64,000 nucleotides of DNA from Panicum virgatum (Eukaryota > Streptophyta > Magnoliopsida > Poales > Poaceae), in assembly GCF_016808335.1 (NCBI RefSeq), contig NC_053149.1, forward strand, positions 20,556,733 to 20,620,732, written 5' to 3'. Positions 11,565 through 22,214 of this stretch are shown here, piece by piece. The position numbers were made by a program, and so were the translations under genes. Numbering within the stretch: position 1 is the first letter of the stretch; each line of letters opens with the position of its first letter. The notes below the pieces were generated by a model. That model saw only the letters and a program-made list of their open reading frames with translations, ran no database searches and was not told the DNA's origin.

Positions 11565-11712
11565 TGGTACACGTTAGTGCCGGCTGGTAATCCCAGCCAG
11601 CACTAACTTGTGCAAGTTAGTGCCGGCTGGACTTACCAACCGGCACTAACGTGTCCATCTGACGTCACGGGGGCACATTAGTGCCGGCTGGTAATGCCAG
11701 CCGGCACTAACC
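11565..11712. repeat. Internal cluster of CACTA subterminal-type repeats
   Basis: Three inverted pairs of the same motif as at the element ends: CACGTTAGTGCCGGCTGG/CCAGCACTAAC, AGTTAGTGCCGGCTGG/CCGGCACTAACGTG and CATTAGTGCCGGCTGG/CCGGCACTAACC. They lie some 5 kb from either end, just upstream of the GC-rich leader of the second gene. They could be a second promoter or binding region, or the trace of a second element fused into this one. Confidence 0.88.
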
Positions 11713-12455
11713 GAGCCATCCCCAACAAATTACCCCCTTCGCCAAATTCAGATCGACATCGTCCCCAACCCGCCGCCTCGACGTCGCCCAACCCGCCCCT
11801 GCTCGCTCGCCCGCCCACGCCCCCTGCTCGCTCGCTTGCACTCGTGCGCCGCCGCGCCACCCCGGCCCCTGGCCGCGCGTGGATCCCCGGCCGGCCCTCG
11901 CCCGCGTTTGCCGCCGCGGTTCGCCGTCGACCTCCCCGGCCCGGCACGCCATGCCGGCCGCACCGCCCTCGCCCCCTGCTCCGACTGCAGCGCCGGCACG
12001 ACGTCCTCCGACGCCTCGTCCCTGGCGCTGCCCTGCCCCCGCCGCCCCGTCCTTGTCGTCCTCTGCAGTTGGAAATTCCTTGAGTTTTGCAGTTGGTAGC
12101 TTACGTAACATTGTAACTCAACGGAGCAAACTTTTGCCAAAACAGCATTAGTTGGTTGGTGCTTGGCGAGCACCAATGATGATACATGAGAAATTTTTCT
12201 AACACAGCACAAGGAGAAAGAAATTCCTTTGCTGTTCATATTGTGAGGGAAGGAAATTTTAGTGCTGCATCCCTAACAAACAATTACAGCCATAACACCA
12301 TAGCTGAGCATGAGCTCACCTAGGATTAAAGCATGGCATAGTATGCCCTTAACAGAGCCAAAAAACATTTGGAATTTTGGATTTTGTAACAAAGCAAGGT
12401 AATCAAGACTGGAAGAAAATACTTAATGTTTTTTTTATTGTTTCAGGTAGTGGAA
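11713..12455 (+). other. GC-rich leader and intron of the second CACTA gene
   Basis: A Pro/Ala-rich GC block (11740-12080) followed by AT-rich intron-like DNA ending in TTTTTTATTGTTTCAG at about 12446. It resembles the leader plus first intron of the downstream gene. Frames in the GC block are compositional and match no family. Confidence 0.5.
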
Positions 12456-15400
12456 ATGGATCCTACGGACAACCAAGACGAGTTAATGCACGAGCTCATT
12501 CATGGTAGTACTGGACACATAGCTCCAGAGTTTGATGAGGACGAGAACGATGGCAGCCAATTTTTAAACTTGCATTATCATGGCGACGAGGAGCAAGATA
12601 TTAGTGGGGAGGAAGAAGAAAATGTCGAGGAAGCCGAGGTATAAAAGTTTAGTGATTCTTTCAGGCATCAGGATAAATGTTTTGTCAATATATATGTTAG
12701 GAGCAAGATATTGTTTGTGACACATGCGGCCCAGCTGCGAACTATTTGTGTTATGTTGCTAGCTTTGTTGATGATTTCAGTCCTTGTGTAAGCAGTCGTG
12801 CTCTAGCTAAAAATTCTTATGCATGTTTCAGTCAATAATTATCGATCTGGAACCCTTGCTTGCGGGTTATGAAGGTTACACATACCTGCCGCGACGTCCA
12901 CTAGTTGCTTCCAACCCGCTTGATAAATTTGCGATTCTTTCAGGCATCAGGATCGACGAAGCATAAACGGAAACGTGGCTCCAAGAGGAAGATGGTAGGA
13001 TGTACGACCATCACGGAGATCAACGAAGCAACTGGCGAGCCACTAGCCCCTGGTCAAATTAAGACGACATTTGTAAATCAATTGGGATATCTTGTTAGGG
13101 AAAGCGTCCCCATAAAGTACAAACTTTGGAAGAGAAATAAAGTCTCTGATCGACCTGAAGATATCGTGCCAGATTCAAAGAAAGATTTGTTATGGAAAGA
13201 GGTGTCGTTGCACTTCAACTTTCCCCTAGGCAAAGCTGACAAAGTAAAGGGATGGGCATTTAAGAAGATGGCAATTCAGTTCGGCTCGTTCAAGAAAAAA
13301 TTGGTGGCAAACTTTGTCAACAAGGGCCTCACACCAGATTTTGATAAAGTCTGGAAGAAGCAACGAGAGTAGTGGAATGAATTCGTGAATTTCAAGCACA
13401 GTGCTGACAGCATGGCAGCCTCGATTCAAGGCAAAATGAATGCTAGCAAAAAGACAAACTTCCATAGACTTGGGCCTGGAGGTTATAAGGTTGCTGTTCC
13501 GAAATGGGAAAAGATGGAAAATAATTTAATTGCAAAAGATATCGTACCGCAGACCTTGAGTTGGCCCAAACGAGCAAGGTATTACTTCTATGCTCATGGA
13601 GGCACACTAGACCCCGACACTGGAATGTTTGTGACTAGCGACGTACTAAGAGAGGCTGCCCAAAGACTCGACGACGCAATGAGGCGTACGGAAGAAGGAA
13701 CCTTCCAGCCCAACAGAGAGAATGACGAGCTGACTTACGCTCTTGGGAATGCGGAACACACTGGATGGACCCGAGGCGTGGGCGTAGTTCCATGGCAGAG
13801 AAGCAAGGCAGTAGTGGCAGAGAAGATCTGTAGCCTAGAAAACCGGATAATGTCACTTGAGGCAGCAGTTGGGCAACGCTCGGACCAACCAGCTGCCAAT
13901 GTCGAGATCAGCCCCTCTTCTCAGCGTCGTAGTAGTGTTGCTTCCACAGAGCACCCTAATTTGGAAGCCGACAGGCCGAGGGACCCCATTGATGACATCA
14001 CCGTTAGGACCCAATGTGAGCTTCTGGTTCTTTATGGGAAAAAGCTCAAAGTTTGTGCTGAGGGTTATGCGGAAGTCCAAGAAGAAGGCGGGACAATACA
14101 TTGCCAGCCGATTCCTGAAGGATTCGCCAGAGTCTTTGTTGACCGAATTATTGAAGAACGCTGGGAAGATTTGGACCTCCCGATCCCTATAGGTCCTGAA
14201 GAAACAGAACTACAACATGCCGTACACACATGGATCGCGTGGCCAAAGCGCGACATAAGATTGGTGCAAGCAGCCACAGATTCCGCTCGGTGCTCAAGGC
14301 AAAGATCACCAACGCCAGCTGACAGGAATCCTAGTGTTGGCCCACCTTCTCCACCGCCTGCACGGGACCGCAGCATGGATCCGCCATCACCAGCCGCACA
14401 AAGCGAGCCAATTCCGGTATCATCACCAGCCGCACAACAGAATCAGAGTCAGCGACAAAAGGCATACACGGTACCTTCGGTCCAGCCATCTCATAAGCAG
14501 CAAAGAAAGAAGAAAGCGAAGGCTCCAAAAGAGGAAGAGGCAGAAGAATCGTTTCAAACCTTCTTGCTGAAGCGCAAGCTACTGAGGGAGGCTGCGAACA
14601 AGAAGCCAGAAATAGATCCGGTTGCAAAGGCACACTTCATTAAAGATCCCACGAAGGAGAAAGAAAGGGAGTCGGATTATGATCGGCAGATCAGAAAGTG
14701 CTACATCAATCCCAAGAATCGGCGTATTAATGCAAAGACCGTTCCCCAGCTCGGAGAGCAGTCCAAACAATCGATCCCTCCGTTGATAGTGCCGCGTGAA
14801 GAATGTCCCGATGAATCAAGAGATCCGTTGACCATGGCTGGGATGATATTGCAAACTGATCTAACAAGGGCTCAATTGCTTGGGGAGGCCCTACAGAATG
14901 CCCGCGGCAAGAAAAAGTTTGTACTTGGTGAACCTTTGATATGGCCAGAGTTGCTACCATTCCTACCAACGAGAATGGCCGAGTTACACAAATGGTATGC
15001 CATGCAATCTAAAGCTAATGAATTAGAGATGTTCCCAGCTCGGATTAAAGATGAGCATTTCTGGCGGGGGGCAGATGATGTATATATCGAGTTTGCAGCA
15101 CTTTACGATTTATACCATCAAGATGCTCTTCACAAGTCCCTCGTGAGTGTATGGTGCATGTAAGTATTGTATCTCGTTTTATTATTTTAGCCTTGTGTGT
15201 TGACTGATCCCCGTTTTTCTTGTGTCCTGTAGGTCAAAAATTCAAATTTGCCGAAAGAAGAACTTCCATAACGTCGGGTTCTTCGACCCCGATATTATAC
15301 ACGAGAAATCGGTAGCGCAAAAGCCTGAAGAAATAGTCGATGTTATATACAGGGGGTTGCGTAAGAATAGCATGTGTCCCTTCATTCTCTTGCCATACAA

Positions 15401-16129
15401 CCATCAGTGAGTTGTTTTTTGTTAGCCTCTTTTTTTCAATCCCTTCGTATTAATAATACTATTTAATAACTACTATAATCAACATTAATTGGTTATGTGT
15501 ATGTATATGCACAGCTTTCATTGGATATTGCTTTGTATTCGGATTGAGGAGCACAAGGTTTTGGTGTACGACTCGTTAAGGCAAGATAAATCAAAGTACC
15601 AAGATCTCATCGAGGTGGTAAATACTGCATGGAGTCGCTACCTCCGCAAACACATAGGCTTGCCCATAGGTCAAATCGAGCCTCTTCGTTGGGTGACTGA
15701 TTTTGCAGTATGAATATACTCTCGCTACTAATGTCATTCGCAATAAACATTAGAAAAATTCTATATCGTAACCCACATTTGTCCATAGTGTTGGAGACAG
15801 GGCCAATGAAACAACTTATGTGGATACTACGTATGCGAGTGGATCAACTCTTTTGCAAGTGAAAAAGGGCAAATGATAGTGGAGACATTCAATGTACGTG
15901 AGCACAATCACATCTGCTCATTATTTTAATTCATTATTTTTTATTCTCGTGTTTTTATCGAAAAATGTAACAGCGTTGGTGGATGAAAGAAGAACTCATT
16001 GAAATGGCTCGGATCAGGGCAATTCAAGAAGCTATATGTGGATTCCTGCTCGATGAAGTCATAAATCCTAAGGGAGAATTTCATGGCGATCTCCGTACAA
16101 GCGTCGCCCAAGAAAAGAGTAATTTGTAA
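12456..16129 (+). pseudogene. Second CACTA gene: plant transposase (Ptta/En-Spm) domain plus Ulp1-like C48 protease
   Basis: Exons inferred from splice signals and reading frame: 12456-12639 (acidic N-terminus), 12944-15159, 15233-15406, 15515-15707, 15789-15893 and 15974-16129. The long exon carries a basic KHKRKRGSKRK stretch, then the plant transposase domain (LGPGGY, ARYYFYAHGG), then a charged hinge and the start of the protease (DLYHQDALHKS). The later exons form a C48 Ulp1-type protease fold: catalytic His in FHWILL, Asp in VYDSLR, the Gln region RQGQ and Cys in NLCGYYVC. This family pairs with TNP2 in grass CACTA elements; it may bind ends or process SUMO-like conjugates. An in-frame TAG at 13370-13372 and a TGA just before the catalytic Cys (about 15806) break it. 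Confidence 0.82.
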
Positions 16130-16214
16130 TATCTGATAAATTACTATAGTTGATGTGCTTAATAATTTGTAATATCTCAAGTACTTTTGAACTCCTAAGT
16201 GTTCCATACATGAC

Positions 16215-16217
<3 letters not shown>

Positions 16218-16257
<40 letters not shown>
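16218..16257. repeat. (AT)n microsatellite
   Basis: A run of about 20 AT dinucleotides inside the 3' part of the CACTA element. Confidence 0.95.
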
Positions 16258-16259
<2 letters not shown>

Positions 16260-16389
16260 GTTAGTGTAATATGCTGTTCTAATAATACTGTGCAATGCAA
16301 AGAGTACGACTATGTAGTCACATACGGTAGAAATACGCATAGCCATACGTATAAAAACAAAAAGAAAAGAAACATAAAGAAGAAAAACA

Positions 16390-16612
16390 TTTAGTGCCGG
16401 CTAGTTATATCAGCCGGCACTAACCTTGCTGTTAGGGCTCGGGCGGGGTCGGGCACGTTAGTGCCGGCTGGTATTACGGACCGGCACTAACATACGCACG
16501 TTAGTGCCGGTCAGAGTAGCCGGCACTAACGTCTGTCACGTTAGTGCCGGCCATTTAGTGCCGGCCACAGGGACCGGCACTAATACGTCCTGTGACCGGC
16601 ACTAATAAGCCG
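16390..16612. repeat. Right subterminal repeat array of the CACTA element
   Basis: At least eight TTAGTGCCGG / CCGGCACTAA motifs, mostly in inverted pairs, just inside the right terminal repeat. They match the left array at 6090-6365. Confidence 0.9.
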
Positions 16613-16787
16613 TTCTCCAACAGTGACGGCGACATGGCCACATGGGATGAGATGTCAGCTTGCTGCAATGGCCAATGGAGGAAGAACAGTAGAACACACG
16701 TGCATCCTGCCTTTCGAAACTAAACGAGGCAGTAATGCATGGCAATAACTCTGCCGCCGCGAGCTTTATCGACGGTCATGTACTTAC

Positions 16788-17573
16788 CGAATGTGGCACT
16801 CCGGAAGGTGGTCCAGCCACCGGAGAAGCTCCGGCTGACGGAGATCACCGTCTCGCCCATGCCCTCGCCGACGAACATGATGTTGGTCTTCTTCTTCCTC
16901 ACCTCCACGTTCTCGTGGTAGATGCCCCTCTTCACGTGGATCACGTAATTCCCCTTGCTGTGGATCGGCACCCACGCCACTGCCTCACTGATGGTCCGGT
17001 ACCGCCCGCTGCCATCCTGTGCCACCACGATGTCCACGCGCGTCGGCCTGATGCCGGCGCGGCGCGCTTGAGCAGCAGCTCCTCGTCCCCGCCGCCGCCG
17101 CCATCCTCGATGTCCATCACCCACTGCGGCAGCTCCGAGCTGGGGCCGCTGCCGCCGCCCATGCCGTTGTTCGGCATGTGATGCTGCGCAGGCGCTTGTG
17201 AATGGCGAGGAGGTTGCTGACCAGCTGCGAGAGCTGCGCCACGGCCGCCTCGACGCCGTCAGTGCCGTGGAAGTCCTCGAGGCAGGTGTCCTGGTGCCCA
17301 GCACCCCGCTGTGCCACGCGTGGAGGTCATCCTCCGCACGCCGCGCCGCCACCGCAGCGGTGCCGCGGGCCCCGGATGCGTTCGGCTCCTCCATGCCGTT
17401 GTCGGTCTTGGCCATGGCGTCGAGCGCCCACCCGAGCTCGTCGACGGAGTACCCCAGCAGCTCGACGCAGTCCCGCACCGCCATCTCCTTGCGGCGTGGT
17501 TGGACAGCGAGGCAAGGCCCCCGACGCCCCGGCGGCGCCCCCGGCCTCGCCGAGCATGTCATGCAGCGCGGCG
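16788..17573 (-). pseudogene. Pectinesterase exon 1 (inhibitor-like pro-region and start of catalytic domain), truncated and frameshifted
   Basis: On the minus strand the 5' part encodes the pro-region of type I pectinesterases (RKEMAVRDCVELLGYSVDEL, then HQDTCLEDFHGTDG), and the 3' part starts the catalytic domain (VAQDGSGRYRTISEAV, GNYVIHVKRGIYHENVEV, GWTTFRSATF). The exon ends at 16788 before a GTAAGTAC donor, in the phase that joins exon 2 at 6036. At least three frame changes occur in the pro-region. The upstream end, including any signal peptide, is lost where the E1 retrotransposon begins at about 17574. With the exon 2 damage this is a pseudogene, although the intron insertion alone would not have killed it. 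Confidence 0.88.
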
Positions 17574-17716
17574 TGTAGTCAGCCAATATTGGCATCTGCC
17601 GAGGCCGACCGGTCTGGGCCTGTGTAATCCGAATATAGTTAAGTTTTGCTTTGTAGAGTCCTTTTGTAACTCGATTTGGAAGGGGTACGTCCTCCCCGGC
17701 CTATAAATATAAAGGT
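17574..17716 (+). repeat. Truncated 5' LTR of E1
   Basis: About 140 bases match the start of the 3' LTR at 36783-36912: the TTGGCATCTGCCGAGGCCGA block, TTTGCTTTGTAGAGTCCTTT, GGTACGTCCTCCCC and the TATAAATATAAAGG promoter. Similarity stops just after the TATA box. The left end is directly fused to pectinesterase exon 1. Confidence 0.8.
17702..17709 (+). promoter_or_regulatory. TATA box of the E1 5' LTR
   Basis: TATAAATA, conserved with the 3' LTR copy at 36897-36904 and in the usual place within the LTR. Confidence 0.6.
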
Positions 17717-17989
17717 TGTTTGCAGATGCGTTCTGTAGTAGATTCAAACAGTCGCAGAAGCTTACACAAGATTTGTTGATCGATCTAAATCTGCAACTGG
17801 GAGGCAATAAGAGGAAAGCTACTCATAATTATTTTTCTGAAACCCCTAATGTTAATTCTTCGGCCGCACAAACAAATTGACCACAGTATCGTATGCCGCC
17901 GAATTATTTCGTAGGGCAATCACCACTGCCAGGCTCCGTTCGGCCCCACTATGGTCGAATAGATCGGATCGGCTTCTCTGGCCGGTCGG

Positions 17990-19440
17990 ACCGTCGCCTT
18001 GGCGGCTGGACCGGTCATTCAAACCGGTGCCATAGTGATGGCTACTGCATCTCAACCACAAATCGCGCCACTTCCCTCTTTGGCTTCCTCTGGTCGAGTA
18101 GATGAGTTGGCCGGTTTTGAACCACCATACACTACAAAATCATACGGCGAACCACCTTTTCGTCCTGCTTTACCCCAGGATGTTTGGGATGATTTGATCA
18201 AATTTATGCTACACAGATGATGTCTACTACTGATCCTACTACACATCGTTTTGCTACTGCTGGTCAAACATCCATGGGGAATTACGAAGCCGATCTAGCT
18301 AGGATGAAAGAAGATCTGGCTAACATGTTTAAATCTAAACTTGGTTTAGATATGGGTAGGACTCGGCTATATCAAAGGCCGTATTCTAACAGTTTTGATA
18401 TGATTCCCTACCCTACTGGTTGGCGTGTTCCTGAGTTTATAAAATTTAGTGGCGATGATAACCGGTCCACTTGGGAGCATATCAGCCAATATATCGCTCA
18501 ACTTGGGGAAGCTGGTTCTAGTAACTCTTTGCGCGTTTGCTTGTTTTTATTGTCTTTAACTGGAACTACTTTTTCTTGGTTTTTCTTCATTGCCCCCAAA
18601 TTCAATTCATTCTTTGAATGAATTAGAACAAAAATTTCATGATCACTTTTATAATGCGGACAATGAAACTAAGTTGACAGATTTAACATCAGTTAGGCAA
18701 GGTAGAGATGAATCTATCCATGAATATTTTAAAATATTTAAAGATATTAAAAACCGATGCTTTAATTTGTTGCTTTTTGAAAAAGATTTGGCCGATTTAG
18801 CTCTTGCTGGTTTAAGTTCCAGCTATAGAGAAAAGTTTGACGGTTTTGACCATTATTCTATAAATCAGCTCCAGGTAAGAGCTTTAAGCCAAGAGGTAAG
18901 ATTCAAAAGAGAAAAAAAAAGCTATAAGCCTCATCGTTCAAATATGCATATTGTTGAGTATGACTCCGATTTGTCGGACGATGAGGAAAAAGAGGTTTAT
19001 GCCACTGAGTTTGTTTGGCCAACGGCGGCCAAAGCTTGTTCTTGTGCATCTCTCAAGCTGACTCAAAAGAATTGGCAAGAAGAGATGAAATTTACTTTTG
19101 ATGTGTCCAAGTGCGATCGTATTTTTGATGAATTATTAAAACTTGGACATTTAAAGATTACTCATGTTATACCATCGCTTGAGGAGCTTAAGCGGCGCGC
19201 ATATTATAAATTTCATAATTTTTCATCTCATGCAACTAATGATTATAATGTGTTTCGTCGATAGGTACAATCGGCCATTAATGAGGGACGATTGACCTTT
19301 CCGGAGATGAAGACTGACAAAGCTCCGTTCCCTGTTCACACCATTGGTATGAAAAACTCAAAGGTTCTCATTCGGCCGGAACAAGCCGAAGGAGCAAAGG
19401 GCAAGAACGTGATCATTGGTGAGAAAAAGGCCGATAACTG
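17990..19440 (+). pseudogene. gag: E1 gag, broken
   Basis: Pieces in different frames give one Gag protein. They are an N-terminal part (17999-18220, YGEPPFRPALPQDVWDDL), a part at 18217-18600 (YPTGWRVPEFIKFSGDDN, WEHISQYIAQLGEAG) and a retrotransposon-gag domain at 18590-19264 (ELEQKFHDHFYNADNETKL, LADLALAGLSSSYREK). A frameshift lies near 18590, and a TAG at 19262-19264 stands where related copies have a Gln codon. Sequence after that stop (AINEGRLTFPEM) still reads as Gag. In the family this protein forms the particle shell. Confidence 0.8.
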
Positions 19441-20640
19441 TTAATGACAAGATTCTGGCAAGAGAAATGGTTCAGGAGAAGACTCCTTGTGGTGGGAGAA
19501 CCTTCAAAATAATTGTCAAAGCTCGTATACCCTAGGGACATGAGGGATATCCTACAGACTGGTCTGCTGCTCAGGCAAGACCGGTAAGACCGGTTGCAGC
19601 GACCGCTTAGACTGGTTCCGGGGACCAATCAGACCGCCCTAGTGGTTAGCCCCGGACTTTCAAGCCGAAGCGTCCGGAAGTGGGCATATGGAAGTCTAAT
19701 CGGCCAAAGGTGTAGGGAAAGCTTGCAAATCAAAAGCCTACCTTTGGTTAGTTGTTGAACAAGTACTCAAAGGCCGTTCGAAACGACCGGCCACTAAAAA
19801 AGAGACAAAGATCACCACCGCGACAAGGCGCACCATCTCCTAGGGGAGAGTCTAGCAAGCGCAGAAGTGATGTGGTGACTTTATTTCCTCCACAGCAGCC
19901 CCAACCGATGTGTGCTACTATGCTGTGGGCGCCGCTAGCATCGGATTCTTAGTTTCCTTCACGGGAACATGGAGTATTTTGGATGTAATGTTATCTGATG
20001 CCTGGTCCACCACAGTTCCAGGGGGAGGGAATTTCCAGAGGACCTGTATTTGATAGCTTGCGACAGCCGGTGCATGATCGATTGGGACATCACCAATCTG
20101 GTCGGGGGGCAGACCCTGTACCGGTCAGACTGGTCCGCACCGACCGGTCAAACCGGTCTCAGCAGAGACTGGTCCAATTCCGTCCTTCGCGCCAAGAATA
20201 TTGCCCTAAAGAGAAAAAAGGACGAACCTGAGCCGATGCAGATAGATTCTGGGAAGGCCCCAGTTGAAAGTACTGTGCAAATTGGTGATATGAAAATCTT
20301 AGTCCAAGACGCACCAAAGGGACCGATGATCTTCGGAAAATCGGTCAACACTTTTCCAGAAATTTGCAATGGCTAATGATCATGAAGCCGGCAGCAGCAA
20401 CTCCGAGGACCAGGACAAAGAGAAATATCTCCAACCTAGATGGTGCCCACCGGGGTTGTCACATACTCAAAAAAGGAGGTTGCAACGTCTTCGCCGTCAA
20501 GAACAGAAAGAGAAGGAGGCGGAGAAGTTGAGGGATGAACACTTCGTAAAATATAGACCAAGGGGCCCTTAAGGTAAGATGTGGTAGGTCAAGACAGCGG
20601 ACCAGCCAGCAGGACCGGTCGGACCGCCCCAGCCGACCGG
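19441..20640 (+). pseudogene. E1 gag-protease linker with GACCGGTC repeats
   Basis: A degenerate region between Gag and protease. Short coding islands remain, such as EPMQIDSGKAPVESTVQIGD (20233-20290) and the basic segment RWCPPGLSHTQKRRLQRLRR (20435-20500), usually found at the end of Gag in this lineage. Between them lie clusters of the palindrome GACCGGTC and near variants (19570-19630, 20100-20165, 20610-20700). Confidence 0.6.
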
Positions 20641-20641
20641 T

Positions 20642-21505
20642 TTGACCTGTATAGCAGACCGGTCCGACCGCTTAGAACAACCGGTTAGACCGGTCGAGAC
20701 AGAGATAGAGAAGAAAGCCGAAGCAGAGGCTCCCACTTCGGCTACCAGGACAATAAAGGTTCCAGAGGCTCCTCCAGCACCAGAAGATGAGGAGTTGGTA
20801 GACTATGAGGTTTCTCCTGAGCACAACAATGTGGAGATTAATGTTGTGCACTTTTTTGAAGATTACTTGTCGATCTCAGAGGAGGAAGCAGCTCATCTGG
20901 ACTTTGGGCCCCGCGATGCCATATTTCAGAAGCCCAGAGATTCAGATAATCATTTGAAGGCTCTCTACATGAGGGGGCACAGCAACGGGAAGCCAGTTTT
21001 TCGCATGCTTGTGGATAGCAGGGCAATAGTAAATTTGGTGCCCTATTCATTCTACAAAAAGTTTGGCGGGATGGATGAAGAATTGATCAAGACAAATATG
21101 ACAGTCAGCGGCATTGGCGGAGGTGATCCCATTGGTGCTAAAGGGGTTGCTTCGATGGAGCTGACCATTGGGAGCAAGACGATCCCAATAGCATTCTTCA
21201 TCTCCGAGATGCAAGGTAACTACAGTTTAAAACTTGGGCGTGATTGGATTCATGCCAATCAGTGTGTACTATCTTCCTTGCATCAATTTCTTATTCAGTG
21301 GATCGGCGATGAAATTGAGGTGGTACATGGTGATACTTTTTCTTTCATTGCAACCGCCGATTCTGAGTTTGGTGGAGCGCGTGATGATATCAAGTGCTTA
21401 TTGGGCCTGGATTTGACAGATTATGACTTGATCAGTTGCATCAAGAATGGTTTTGTGTCTGCTGTTCTAAAGCCGATGGAGAATCGGCTACATTTAATGT
21501 TGTGA
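20642..21505 (+). pseudogene. pro: E1 aspartic protease region
   Basis: An open frame of 287 codons with the retropepsin pattern of the Tat lineage: FRMLVDSRAIVNLVPYS, GVASMELTIGSKT, LGRDWIHANQCV. The active-site triad should be Asp-Ser/Thr-Gly; here it reads Asp-Ser-Arg, so the Gly that shapes the catalytic loop is lost and the enzyme should be dead. The N-terminal 60 residues are an acidic Pro-rich linker. The frame stays open despite decay elsewhere in the element. Confidence 0.82.
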
Positions 21506-21660
21506 TGCATAAGGTCAGCAACGCAGAGCCGACCGGTCAGACCGCAGCACTTGAACGGTCAGACCGGCCGACCGGTCAGACCGGTGTGTCAGATCGGTCA
21601 GATCGGTCCAGCGCAGACTCGCTGTAGCAGCGCATCGGGCACTATCGGATGAGGACAAAT
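21506..21660. repeat. GACCGGTC-rich spacer after the E1 protease
   Basis: Between about 21520 and 21610 the palindromic octamer GACCGGTC and one-base variants occur about seven times at 10-20 base spacing. No coding similarity is visible across this stretch. Confidence 0.8.
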
Positions 21661-22214
21661 GATATGTGCGAGGCCATTGAAGACTTCGGTGATATAGATA
21701 AATTAGGCCAGTGTTTTACGTCGGCTGATGCTTTAGAAAAAGTAGATATTTGAGATGGTACTATTCCTAGGCCGACTTTTGTAAATGCAAATTTATCGAT
21801 TGATTATAAAGCCGATTTAATAAAGTTATTGAAAGAATATGTCGACTGTTTTGCATGGGAATATTCTGAAATGCCTGGTTTGAGTCGTGATTTGGTTGAG
21901 CATGGGTTGCCAATCAAGGCCGGTTTTAGACCTTATAAATAATCTGCTAGGCGATTTAATCCTGTTATGTATGACCAAATAAAAGAAGAAATTAACTATT
22001 TATTAAATGTTGGGTTTATTCGGTCTTGTCGTTATGCGGAGTGGATCTCTAATATTGTGCCCGTTGAAAAGGAGGACCGGGCAAGATTAGAGTTTGTATT
22101 GATTTTAGAGATCTTAATAAAGCTACTCCTAAAAATGAATATCCTATGCCTATAGCCGATATGTTGATCAATAAAACTTCTAGACATCGTGTTATTAGCT
22201 TTCTTGATGGTAAT
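21661..22214 (+). pseudogene. E1 reverse transcriptase, N-terminal part
   Basis: Carries the family segments before and into the reverse transcriptase: YVDCFAWEYSEMPGLS, INYLLNVGFIRSCRYAEWIS and DFRDLNKATPKNEYPMP, then FLDG, where E2 is inserted. A frameshift near 22080 separates the last two parts, and an in-frame stop follows PYK at about 21940. The reading continues at 34278 after E2, with the target duplication GTAAT used once. Confidence 0.8.
22210..22214. repeat. Target-site duplication of E2, left copy (GTAAT)
   Basis: GTAAT directly before the TGTAAC end of the E2 LTR. The second copy is at 34278-34282. Using one copy restores the reverse transcriptase frame of E1. Confidence 0.95.

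Larger units (their letters stand above)
6062..16625 (+). mobile_element. CACTA (En/Spm) DNA transposon, 10.6 kb, in the pectinesterase intron
   Basis: Terminal inverted repeats CACTGCTGGAGAATG (left, 6062) and CACTGTTGGAGAACG (right, reverse complement, ending 16625), with subterminal arrays of TTAGTGCCGG / CCGGCACTAA motifs at both ends. The expected 3-bp duplication is ATG (6059-6061) on the left and ACG on the right, one mismatch. The element carries two genes on the same strand, a TNP2-type transposase (7631-10993) and a second, multi-exon gene with a Ulp1-like protease (12456-16129). Both contain stops or frameshifts, so this copy is not autonomous now. Its left end is only 26 bases upstream of the pectinesterase exon 2 splice site. 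Confidence 0.92.

Noticed and set aside
17569..17573. Target-site duplication for E1
   Set aside because: The five bases before 17574 and after 37230 do not match, and the 5' LTR is damaged.
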